Assembly: GCA_937900725.1 (NCBI GenBank)
Contig: CALCFP010000012.1
Coordinates: forward strand, 1 to 6,251
Length of the DNA: 6,251 bases
Direction of reading: 5' to 3'
Origin: an uncultured Bacteroidota bacterium
GTDB taxonomy: Bacteria > Bacteroidota > Bacteroidia > Bacteroidales > SZUA-534
Of the stretch, positions 1-5,847 are shown piece by piece. The first letter of the stretch is position 1; every line of letters starts with the position of its first letter. The translations under genes were made by a program, and so were the position numbers. The notes under the pieces were generated by a model that was not told the origin of the DNA, made no database searches, and worked only from the letters and a program-made list of their open reading frames with translations.

Positions 1-21
1 GCTGCCGGTTAATAATGATTG

Positions 22-267
22 TCATTCGTCCGTAATTATCATCCGTTTAGAATCAGCCTCCTGCCCGTCAACTGCAAGAGTATAGATATACATGCCGGGT
101 TGCAGTTCGCTGGCACTAATGGTTATGCTGCCGTTGCCCAGTTGGCTGACTGGCTTGGTGAGCAGCATGTTGCCTTGGAGCGAAAATACATATAAAACTG
201 CATTTTCGGCATTCTCGGGTATGAAATATTTTATTTCGGTCTCGTGCGAGAACGGGTTTGGGGTGTT
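22..267 (-). repeat. T9SS-tail cassette, copy A (246 bp)
   Basis: This is one of three same-length copies of the sorting-domain coding sequence in the window (the others are at 2347-2592 and 3435-3680). No indels are needed to align them. By hand count it differs from the 3435 copy at about 23 of 246 positions and from the 2347 copy at about 25. Similarity stops abruptly after the NTPNPF codons: the codons before it give VV rather than the FQ shared by the other two copies. Confidence 0.9.
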
Positions 268-276
268 CACAACCAA
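22..276 (-). pseudogene. Orphan T9SS type A C-terminal sorting domain (gene fragment)
   Basis: The open frame encodes about 84 residues that are nothing but a T9SS (Por) sorting domain: NTPNPFSHETEIKY, then the VLYVFSLQGNMLL strand, the LQPGMYIYTLAVDG strand and the terminal KRMIITDE. In intact proteins this tail directs outer-membrane translocation and surface attachment after Sec export. Here there is no ATG (the nearest in-frame start is TTG at 274-276), no signal peptide and no cargo domain, so it cannot work alone. Reading upstream in the same frame gives a TAA at 283-285, nine codons, then the TAG at 310-312 that ends the metalloprotease. It is therefore in frame with the protease but separated by two stops. 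It may be the severed tail of that protease or the remnant of another, deleted gene. I am confident of the domain and only moderately confident that it is non-functional. Confidence 0.75.
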
Positions 277-309
277 TGCATCTTACATTCTAGACAGTTC
301 AAAAACTAA

Positions 310-1444
310 CTATTTGACATCCAAAACTGCGCCTTTTTCAACTTCAAAAGGACCAGTCACGGTAAATTCATCACAATTAACATAAAGAGCCTTGCCGTTT
401 TTTACTGTAGTGTTACTCACAATTACGCTTTGGGCTATTACCACCTTGTTTTCAAGGTTAATTGTTTCTATAATAGTTTGTGTACTTTTCAAAAACTCAT
501 TATGTTTTATATTCTTCTTGCTTTCAATTGCTTTATGAGCCCTTTCTATCTGATTTGGAGTCCATGCTGATTGGCTTGCATTATAATCCATTACATTGTT
601 CGAACCTCTTTCATGATCGTTCCAAGCATATATTTCTTCTTTTGTATACCCATCTGCAATTAGTTCTTTGTAAGAAGGCGTATCGTCACATCCATCATTT
701 ATTGTAGCACTCGCTTTCCCATCTGGAGTCATATTGGGATGTTGTAAATTTAAGCAATGGGCCACTTCGTGAATTGCGGCATGGCCAATTTCCCCTTCAA
801 AATACCAATCATTAAAATTATTTTGAATATATTTTGTGTATGCATCTGAAACACCAGACACCATACAATACGTTGAACCGCTAGCAATACCACGTCCACT
901 CGTCTCGCTATACAAAAAAATATGAATGGCAGAATTCTTAACATCAGAATTGAGTCCTGTCCCGGCATTACCTAAATTAGTTCCATTTAACAATGACCAT
1001 ACACCATCTTTTATTTCCTCAGAAACAAACAATTTATCGTTACGGTCAAACGACACCCGCCAATTCAAGTTGTATATTGATATCATTAACTTGAGGTATG
1101 CCTAAATCTGACCCTTCTGTATATTTTCTCAAATACTGACGCATTGCAACGTTTTTCTTCAAAGACAAATTTGTTCGTTCTATCAACGTCTCCGCGAACC
1201 AATATCCAGTATATGAATTCACTTTCCCGTAACAATCTGTAGTTTCCGTAAAATTATTATTTATACCACTATCTTTCAAAGGGAAATACACTATTACCCT
1301 TATGATCTTTGGTGACATATCTACCGAAGAAGGCTTTATGGATGTCGCTTTTGGAGTAGGGTTCAATGCGACACAATAAATGTTTTGTGCATTAACCATT
1401 AACTGGCACAGCACTAATACACTAATAAGCAATGATCTTTTCAT
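310..1444 (-). pseudogene. Secreted M43 (pappalysin-like) zinc metalloprotease, frameshifted
   Basis: Two overlapping frames together form one protease. The first (1046-1444, 132 aa) starts MKRSLLISVLVLCQ and has a signal peptide ending near VNA-QN. It runs to a TGA at 1046-1048 just after LELAGVV. The second (310 to about 1086) continues in another frame from FDRNDKLF and carries the catalytic core: HEVAH plus a third histidine in LNLQH (zinc ligands, 739-771), a DDTP motif and the Met-turn NVMDY. The core is followed by a repeat-like segment ending VTGPFEVEKGAVLDVK. Joined, the junction would read LAGV-(V)-FDRND, which fits the GVYFxRND-type segment I recall from related Bacteroidales proteases. 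One surplus base or two missing bases at GTCGTTTGACC (about 1043-1055) would explain it. The start at 1442-1444 lies 23 bp inside the upstream gene's end, so the two genes are probably cotranscribed. A separate functional start at 1086 is unlikely because that product would lack a signal peptide. The lesion may be a true mutation or a sequencing error. Confidence 0.82.
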
Positions 1445-2345
1445 TGTAAATTCCGTTATCCGATTTCACTTGAAACAAATATAAACCTGAACGAGGAGTT
1501 GTAAATCTGATGCATCTACCTACAAAAATATCATCATAGACCAAGCGCCCGTTACTGTCGAACAATCGAACCGAATAGTTTTCACATTCGTCTGGCATTT
1601 CAATTACAACATCTCGACCATTTTGTCTAACGGCAATCGGCAGAAAGGCTTCGTCGGCAACGCTCTCCAATTTTATCTGTTCTCTTGCGTATGCTTCCCA
1701 ATCGAACCAATATGTATATTCACAATCTTCGATTTCATAATTAATTGTCGAATCGTGATAACAACGCACATTATAATACCCATCACACACGCCTGCATCA
1801 AATATGCCATAATCGCTAGTAAGACCGCCTAACGAACCAAGGACCTCTGCAAATGTGCAATATTCATATTGCGAATCTTGTGTTCTAGAAGTATAGAACA
1901 CCTTTATTGTCCGTTCATCAATGACTAGTTCCACTATCGTGTCTATAACTACGCTTCCATATCTTTCTTCCTTATACTCAAAGCAATTGAGATTGGCATA
2001 TATCGACATAGTGTCGCCTATCTGAAGGCTGAAATTGTAAGTAAGCCTGAAATCACCGTCAACATAATAGAAAATGCTGTCGCCCGACTGGTGAACAATG
2101 TCTGGTTTTAAACTGAACGACTCGCCCGTACTTGTATGCGCTTCAGCCTCTAGTATGCGAGCGCTCTTGCCTGCTATGGTGGTATCCCTTGCCGATGTAA
2201 CCTTAATATACCCCCTATTAGGGTTCATCACACCATCTTCTGGGAAATCGTAATACCACGTAGCGCCTATTGGGGCGAATTCCATTTGCGCAAATACGTT
2301 TAGCGTCATCATTGCGCAACATAATAACAACATTAACCTTTTCAT
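1422..2345 (-). CDS. Secreted protein with a C-terminal T9SS-like sorting domain, function unknown
   Basis: The protein has 307 residues and starts MKRLMLLLCCAMMTLNVFA, a clear Sec signal peptide with likely cleavage before QMEF. The mature protein opens with FAPIGATWYYDF, a pattern I recognise from many uncharacterised Bacteroidetes exported proteins. A beta-rich region follows (DTTIAGKSAR, SGDSIFYYVDGDF, LQIGDTMSIY), with several cysteines and acidic or aromatic residues near 200-225. The last 70 or so residues (YSVRLFDSNGRLVYD, RSGLYLFQVKSDNGI, EKIIAY) have the beta-strand layout of a T9SS type A sorting domain. Their sequence is quite unlike the repeated tail cassette elsewhere in the window. 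The ATG begins one base after the stop of the upstream gene (stop at 2347-2349), and its own end overlaps the metalloprotease start by 23 bp, so it sits inside an operon. No catalytic motif is visible. The reading frame is intact. Confidence 0.85.
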   Translation of the reverse strand: MKRLMLLLCCAMMTLNVFAQMEFAPIGATWYYDFPEDGVMNPNRGYIKVTSARDTTIAGKSARILEAEAHTSTGESFSLKPDIVHQSGDSIFYYVDGDFRLTYNFSLQIGDTMSIYANLNCFEYKEERYGSVVIDTIVELVIDERTIKVFYTSRTQDSQYEYCTFAEVLGSLGGLTSDYGIFDAGVCDGYYNVRCYHDSTINYEIEDCEYTYWFDWEAYAREQIKLESVADEAFLPIAVRQNGRDVVIEMPDECENYSVRLFDSNGRLVYDDIFVGRCIRFTTPRSGLYLFQVKSDNGIYNEKIIAY

Positions 2346-2346
2346 A

Positions 2347-2592
2347 TTATTCCTCCGTAATTATCATCCGTTTAGAATCGGCTTCCTGGCCGTCAACTGC
2401 AAGGGTGTAGATGTACATGCCTGGTTGCAGTTCACTTGCGCTAATGGTTATGCTGCCATTGCCCAGTTGGCTGATTTGCTTGGTGAGCAGCATGTTACCT
2501 TGAAGCGAAAATACGTATAAAACTGCATTATCGGCATTCTCTGGCACGTAATATTTTATCTCGGTCTCGTGCGAGAACGGGTTTGGTGTGTT
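2347..2592 (-). repeat. T9SS-tail cassette, copy B (246 bp)
   Basis: This is the second copy of the repeated sorting-tail coding sequence, differing from copy C at about 29 of 246 positions and from copy A at about 25 (hand counts). Its similarity with copy C extends about three bases past the stop codon on one side (plus-strand atattattcctccgtaa) and, on the other, through the FQ codons (ttttgga) before NTPNPF. Confidence 0.9.
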
Positions 2593-3031
2593 TTGGAAAA
2601 GGAATGCAGAACCTGGTCCAACAACTTGATTTATCAATGTTGCATTTTTGCGAACACCTTTGCAGTTACATTCAAATTTTCCTAACTCTCCACCTGCTCT
2701 GTAATAAAATGAAATAGAATCTCCATATATTTTTCCTTTACCTCCTATTATTATCGTCATTGTAGAATCATACTCAGTAATTGCTTGCTGAAACATGAAA
2801 GAATCCATACTAAAGACACTGGCAATTACTTCATATTGCCGATTTATTTTACTCAAAACGATTTCATTATCAGTAATGGAGTTCAAAAACATATTATATG
2901 TTTCTTCTCCTAATTCTATTTCGAGTCTGGTTTCTTTACAATTTTGTTTTATAATGTACTCAACTCCATAATTTGATTTTTCTTGTGCAATACAAAAAAA
3001 TGCGCAAAAAAGTTAATACGTTGTTTTTAAT
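2347..3031 (-). pseudogene. T9SS cargo protein with signal peptide out of frame
   Basis: From 3012 down to the stop at 2347-2349 one frame is open. It reads LFCAFFCIAQEKSNYGVEY, then a beta-rich region with DSISFYY and ELGKFECNCKG, then the T9SS tail FQNTPNPF to IITEE. The first residues are plainly the hydrophobic end of a signal peptide, but that frame has a TAA at 3013-3015 and no ATG before 2892. An ATG at 2892 would discard the signal peptide, which makes no sense for a T9SS substrate. In the adjacent frame ATTAAAAACAACGTATTA (from 3031) encodes IKNNVLTF. Removing one T from the six-T run at 3006-3011 would give (M)KNNVLTFCAFFCIAQ, a good signal peptide, provided that ATT serves as start or replaces a lost ATG. 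It starts 3 bases after the lipoprotein stop. Decay, slipped-strand switching and sequencing error all remain possible. The cargo function is unknown. Confidence 0.75.
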
Positions 3032-3034
3032 AGT

Positions 3035-3403
3035 TTATTTTTCTTTAGTAAAATGAATGTTTTTTACTTGTGACGTTATCAACCTATCCAAAAAATCATA
3101 TATCACTATATTGTCTTCATCTGTCACAGAGTACAAAAAACTCATTCTCTTTCCATCTTTTGAGAATGAAATAGAATCACGATTTACAAGATAATTCCAA
3201 CCATTAAAATAGAAATGTCCATTTATCAAAGAATCTTTGGCAAAAACGATTGTGTCAGAAACTCCATCAAACAATTCAGGATAAGTTTCCACCCATACTC
3301 CAATAATATTAGTTTCGCTTTTTGAAGATTCTATTTCATTTTTTGAACACCCGAAACATGTTGCAAATATGCTCATGACCCAAAGTAACCCTATTCTTTT
3401 CAT
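3035..3403 (-). CDS. Small lipocalin-like outer-membrane lipoprotein (putative)
   Basis: The product has about 122 residues when started at MKRIGLLWVMSIFATCFGC. I prefer this start to the in-frame ATG at 3427 because it gives a normal lipoprotein signal: two basic residues, a hydrophobic core and a lipobox-like CFGC with Cys19 as the probable lipidation site. The mature part starts SKNEIESSKSE, followed by IIGVWVETYPELF. The GxW near the start of a small beta-rich protein is typical of lipocalin-like folds, and the later strands (DSLINGHFYFNGWNYL, DSISFSKDGKRMSF, DNIVIYDFLDRLI) fit a small barrel. The fold is inferred from the pattern, not established. It lies between two T9SS cargo genes with very short gaps, so it is probably cotranscribed. 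It carries no T9SS tail, as expected for a lipoprotein sorted by another route. Its ligand or role is unknown. Confidence 0.7.
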   Translation of the reverse strand: MKRIGLLWVMSIFATCFGCSKNEIESSKSETNIIGVWVETYPELFDGVSDTIVFAKDSLINGHFYFNGWNYLVNRDSISFSKDGKRMSFLYSVTDEDNIVIYDFLDRLITSQVKNIHFTKEK

Positions 3404-3434
3404 ACAACAATTCATTGTTATCCACATTAATATA

Positions 3435-3680
3435 TTATTCCTCCGTAATAATCATCCGTTTAGAATCAGCCTCCTGCCCGTCAACTGCAAGTGTGTAGAT
3501 GTACATTCCTGGTTGCAGTTCGCTGGCTGATATGGTTATGTTGCCGTAGCCCATTTGGCTGACTGTCTTGGCGAGCAGCATGTTGCCTTGTAGCGAAAAT
3601 ACATATAAGACTGCTTTTTCGGCATTCTCGGGTACGTAATATTTTATCTCGGTCTCGTGCGAGAACGGGTTTGGGGTGTT
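3435..3680 (-). repeat. T9SS-tail cassette, copy C (246 bp)
   Basis: This third copy of the sorting-tail cassette is attached to an intact host gene. It is the same length as the other two. It shares with copy B the codons for FQ just before NTPNPF and the short AT-rich sequence just after the stop. Confidence 0.9.
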
Positions 3681-4088
3681 TTGGAAGGAAAAAATGTGCG
3701 ACTCACCTTGCTGTATGGAATTGGCATCTGTCACTTCAAAAGATACCATACAAGTATCATTTCCAATAAAGGAATGCCTGTCAGTTATTGTGAATACTAA
3801 TAAATATTTTCCTTGGGGTAATGTCCCAATTCGAATGGTATCACATATGCCATCCGCCATACATTTACAATTGCTATCGAAATTTCCCCGAATATTAATT
3901 ACTGAATCACTTATCTCGACAGAATCGATTTCAAATGAGCATTCTCCAGAAATTGGGTCTGAATTGATAATACAATACACTAAATCCTCAACATTCGGGG
4001 TAGATGGTTCAACTTTAATATTCAATCCATATTGCCCATATGTTGACGTGCCAACTAATAATGTCATTAATAATAATATATTCTTCAT
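3435..4088 (-). CDS. Secreted T9SS cargo protein, intact, function unknown
   Basis: The protein has 217 residues. MKNILLLMTLLVGTSTYG is a signal peptide, probably cleaved before QYGLN. Residues 19-135 are a beta-rich, cysteine-containing module with DSVINIRGNFDSNCKCMADG near 61-80 and LPQGKYLLVFTITD near 90-103. Residues 136-217 are a complete T9SS type A sorting domain (FQNTPNPFSHETEIKYYV to IITEE), the repeated cassette of this locus. The C-x-C segment (DSNCKC) resembles FECNCKG in the neighbouring cargo gene, also after a DS-containing strand, so the two modules may be distantly related. It is the first gene after the metK terminator and probably heads the operon. The lipoprotein start follows its stop by about 31 bases. 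The protein is expected to be exported through Sec and T9SS and then surface-anchored or released. No enzymatic motif is visible. Confidence 0.87.
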   Translation of the reverse strand: MKNILLLMTLLVGTSTYGQYGLNIKVEPSTPNVEDLVYCIINSDPISGECSFEIDSVEISDSVINIRGNFDSNCKCMADGICDTIRIGTLPQGKYLLVFTITDRHSFIGNDTCMVSFEVTDANSIQQGESHIFSFQNTPNPFSHETEIKYYVPENAEKAVLYVFSLQGNMLLAKTVSQMGYGNITISASELQPGMYIYTLAVDGQEADSKRMIITEE

Positions 4089-4354
4089 AAATTACTTTAT
4101 TTCTACTGTGGAACCTATAATGTTTTTTTTAATTTTTAGGAGAGTCAAAAAAAACAAACAAAATTATTTTGCAAGAAAATGCAAGTATTTATTTTTCAAC
4201 AATAAACTGCAGTCTTTAATACATAAACAAGCAACAATATTGTACGGTAAAAAATCTGTCTCGGCAAACATTCTGTTCAACAATAAGCATAGTAATTTCC
4301 ATCTCGCTTGTCTGCGCAGATAACAATAATGGAAGACAACACTCATAGCCTGAC
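4089..4354. other. AT-rich intergenic region between the metK terminator and the exported-protein cluster
   Basis: I see no gene here on either strand. Open frames that cross it are low-complexity or are antisense to the cargo gene. Besides the candidate promoter, it holds an 11-bp direct repeat TTCAACAATAA (4195-4205 and 4276-4286), a perfect 10-bp palindrome TCTGCGCAGA (4311-4320), and a T-rich leader just upstream of the cargo gene. None of these is recognisable as a known site. Confidence 0.5.
4159..4166 (-). promoter_or_regulatory. Candidate Bacteroidetes -7 box for the exported-protein cluster
   Basis: On the minus strand this reads TAATTTTG, an exact TAnnTTTG match, about 71 bases upstream of the ATG of the 3435-4088 gene. 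No convincing -33 TTG lies at the usual spacing of about 19 bases. The nearest TTG (4182-4184) is about 15 bases away. The box is plausible because it lies downstream of the metK terminator and upstream of the first gene of the cluster, but the motif is short in an AT-rich region. Confidence 0.45.
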
Positions 4355-4390
4355 AAAAAAATCCCGACATCATCTATGGTGTCGGGATTT
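4355..4390 (-). terminator. Intrinsic terminator of metK
   Basis: The arms at 4359-4372 and 4377-4390 form a 14-bp stem with a single G-T wobble around a four-base loop (4373-4376). The core is AAATCCCGACA paired with TGTCGGGATTT. On the minus strand the stem is followed by seven T (4361-4355), which fits termination of transcripts leaving metK about 46 bases after its stop. The mirror side has only a short T run broken by A, so it would be weak in the plus direction. Confidence 0.9.
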
Positions 4391-4436
4391 ATATTTATAC
4401 ATGCTTGGCCGTCTAGCCCGATTGTCCGATGCGTGA

Positions 4437-5690
4437 CTATAGTCCAAATGCCTTTTTTACATTCTCCACATAATCGAGTTTTTCCCAGGTGAACAGCTCC
4501 ACTGTGAGTTCCTTGCGGCCAGAGTATGGCGACTCGAACACTTTTTTTACGGTTTTTGGCTCACGGCCCATGTGTCCGTAAGATGCGGTCTCCTCATAAA
4601 TAGGATTGCGCAGCTTCAGGCGGTCCTCAATGGCGGCTGGACGAAGGTCGAATATCTCGGCAACCTTCTTTGCTATCTCGCCGTCCGACATTTTAACTTT
4701 AGATGTGCCGTATGTGTTTACAAACACGCCAACAGGCTTTGCCACACCAATGGCGTATGCCACCTGGACAAGCATCTCGCTTGCAACACCGGCGGCCACC
4801 ATGTTCTTGGCAATGTGACGCGCAGCGTATGCTGCCGAACGGTCAACCTTTGATGGGTCCTTGCCAGAGAAAGCGCCACCGCCGTGGGCTCCCTTGCCAC
4901 CGTAGGTGTCGACAATAATCTTGCGGCCTGTAAGACCTGTATCGCCGTGAGGTCCGCCAATGACGAACTTGCCAGTAGGGTTGACATGCAATGTGAAACT
5001 GCCGTCGAACAAGGCCTGAACACGTGCAGGCAACTTGGCTACAGTTCGTGGTATGAGAATATCGCGAACGTCTTGCTTGATTTTTGCCAACATTGGCTCA
5101 TCGGCGTCAAACTCGTCGTGCTGGGTTGAAACAACAATTGTATCAATGCGTTTTGGCTGATTGTCGTCGTCGTACTCAATGGTGACCTGGCTTTTTGCAT
5201 CAGGGCGCAAGTATGTCATAACCTTGCCTTCGCGACGGATTGCGGCCAGCTCAATTAGCAACGAATGTGCCAGTTCAAGCGACAATGGCATATAATTGTC
5301 GGTTTCAGAGCAGGCATAGCCAAACATCATTCCCTGGTCGCCAGCACCCTGATCCATATGATTTTCACGCTCCACACCGCGGTTGATGTCGGCCGATTGC
5401 TCGTGAATGGCTGACAACACTCCGCAAGAATCGCCCTCGAAACGGTATTCACCTTTGGTGTATCCTATGCGGTTGATGACACGGCGTGCCACTTCCTGAA
5501 CATCGATATAGGCTGTAGAATTGACCTCGCCGGCAAGCACTACCTGACCTGTGGTCACGAGTGTCTCACAGGCGACTTTCGAATTTGGGTCGAAAGCCAG
5601 GAAATTGTCGACAAGTGCATCGGAAATTTGATCGGCCACCTTGTCTGGATGACCTTCTGAAACTGATTCAGATGTAAATAGATAACCCAT
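4437..5690 (-). CDS. metK: S-adenosylmethionine synthetase (methionine adenosyltransferase)
   Basis: This cytoplasmic enzyme makes S-adenosylmethionine from methionine and ATP, releasing phosphate and pyrophosphate. The 417-residue protein is complete, a little longer than the roughly 385-400 of many bacterial MetK. Family hallmarks are present in order: FTSESVSEGHPDKVADQISD at the N-terminus (ATP/Mg site, His14, Asp16, Lys17), GAGDQGMMFGYA at 115-126, GGPHGDTGLTGRKIIVDTYG at 245-264, and the phosphate-binding GGGAFSGKDPSKVDRS at 270-285. The ATG at 5688-5690 gives the canonical start MGYLFTSESVSEGHPDK. No Shine-Dalgarno is seen, only an AT-rich leader, as is normal in this phylum. It is probably transcribed alone: it has its own promoter upstream, a SAM-II-like aptamer in its leader and a strong terminator after it. 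SAM should therefore repress its own synthesis. Confidence 0.98.
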   Translation of the reverse strand: MGYLFTSESVSEGHPDKVADQISDALVDNFLAFDPNSKVACETLVTTGQVVLAGEVNSTAYIDVQEVARRVINRIGYTKGEYRFEGDSCGVLSAIHEQSADINRGVERENHMDQGAGDQGMMFGYACSETDNYMPLSLELAHSLLIELAAIRREGKVMTYLRPDAKSQVTIEYDDDNQPKRIDTIVVSTQHDEFDADEPMLAKIKQDVRDILIPRTVAKLPARVQALFDGSFTLHVNPTGKFVIGGPHGDTGLTGRKIIVDTYGGKGAHGGGAFSGKDPSKVDRSAAYAARHIAKNMVAAGVASEMLVQVAYAIGVAKPVGVFVNTYGTSKVKMSDGEIAKKVAEIFDLRPAAIEDRLKLRNPIYEETASYGHMGREPKTVKKVFESPYSGRKELTVELFTWEKLDYVENVKKAFGL

Positions 5691-5749
5691 AACTAAAAAT
5701 GAATAAAAATTTAATTAATGGGAAAGTGTATAAGCGAATGCGTGAAAAA

Positions 5750-5801
5750 CAGTGCTTTAGCATTTTTTTCTGTGGTTGCAATCAACTCAAATCTTTCCAC
5801 A
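5750..5801 (-). promoter_or_regulatory. SAM-II (SAM_alpha)-like riboswitch aptamer in the metK leader
   Basis: I compared the minus-strand leader with the 52-nt SAM-II aptamer of known crystal structure, from memory. P1 is TGTGG (5801-5797) paired with CCACA (5775-5771). The loop reads GATTT (5793-5789), four variable bases, two bases, then ATTGCA (5782-5777). This has the same spacing as GAUUU-AACC-GU-AUUGCA in the reference. The 3' tail has the conserved GCTAAA (5761-5756). The pseudoknot forms as GCA with TGC, and as AGT (5787-5785) with ACT (5753-5751), at the positions where the reference pairs CC with GG. P1 and the outer pseudoknot helix thus differ in sequence but keep pairing. Differences are a loop two bases longer after P1 and a linker two bases shorter before GCTAAA. 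The position before metK fits the ligand. Expected effect: SAM binding lowers metK expression. Confidence 0.82.
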
Positions 5802-5808
5802 ACGGGCG

Positions 5809-5839
5809 CAAAGGTAATATTTTATAGAATATTTTAAAA
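5809..5839 (-). promoter_or_regulatory. metK promoter (Bacteroidetes -33/-7 type)
   Basis: The minus strand carries TACCTTTG (5816-5809), an exact TAnnTTTG -7 box. A TTTT (5839-5836) lies 19 bases upstream at the place of the -33 TTTG element. Transcription would start near 5802-5804, just before the P1 stem of the SAM-II-like aptamer, giving a leader of about 112 bases. The promoter overlaps the very end of the gap after dusB, so metK need not rely on dusB readthrough. Confidence 0.75.
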
Positions 5840-5847
5840 CTGTAAAT

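Noticed and set aside
92..385. Plus-strand open frame of 97 codons
   Set aside because: It lies opposite the sorting-tail cassette and the protease end. Its translation mirrors the cassette and has no independent coding signal.
1476..1483. TATATTTG on the minus strand, a TAnnTTTG match 32-39 bases upstream of the metalloprotease ATG
   Set aside because: It encodes LYL in the conserved sorting-like tail of the upstream gene, and no -33 element is at the right spacing, so a chance match is more likely than an internal promoter.
22..4088. Insertion sequence or transposon explaining the repeated 246-bp cassettes
   Set aside because: There is no transposase, no terminal inverted repeats and no target duplications. 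Repeat boundaries coincide with the sorting-domain coding sequence and stop codon, which fits gene-level duplication or conversion.
4311..4320. Perfect palindrome TCTGCGCAGA as an operator
   Set aside because: It is a single 10-bp palindrome far (over 220 bases) from the cluster start and about 35 bases past the metK terminator stem, with no second copy or matching regulator in the window.
3676..4323. Long plus-strand open frame of 215 codons
   Set aside because: It is antisense to the intact T9SS cargo gene and runs into the AT-rich intergenic stretch, with low-complexity Lys/Asn/Phe-rich sequence. It has no recognisable domain or plausible start context.
4572..5129. Several plus-strand and alternate-frame ORFs within metK
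   Set aside because: They are shadows of the strongly coding metK frame, Cys/His/Arg-rich with no family resemblance.
5742..5770. Hairpin with TGC-TAAA-GCA followed by five T in the metK leader, resembling a weak terminator
   Set aside because: The stem has only three strong pairs before mismatches and the T run is short. The same bases form the conserved SAM-II tail. It is an unlikely terminator on its own.
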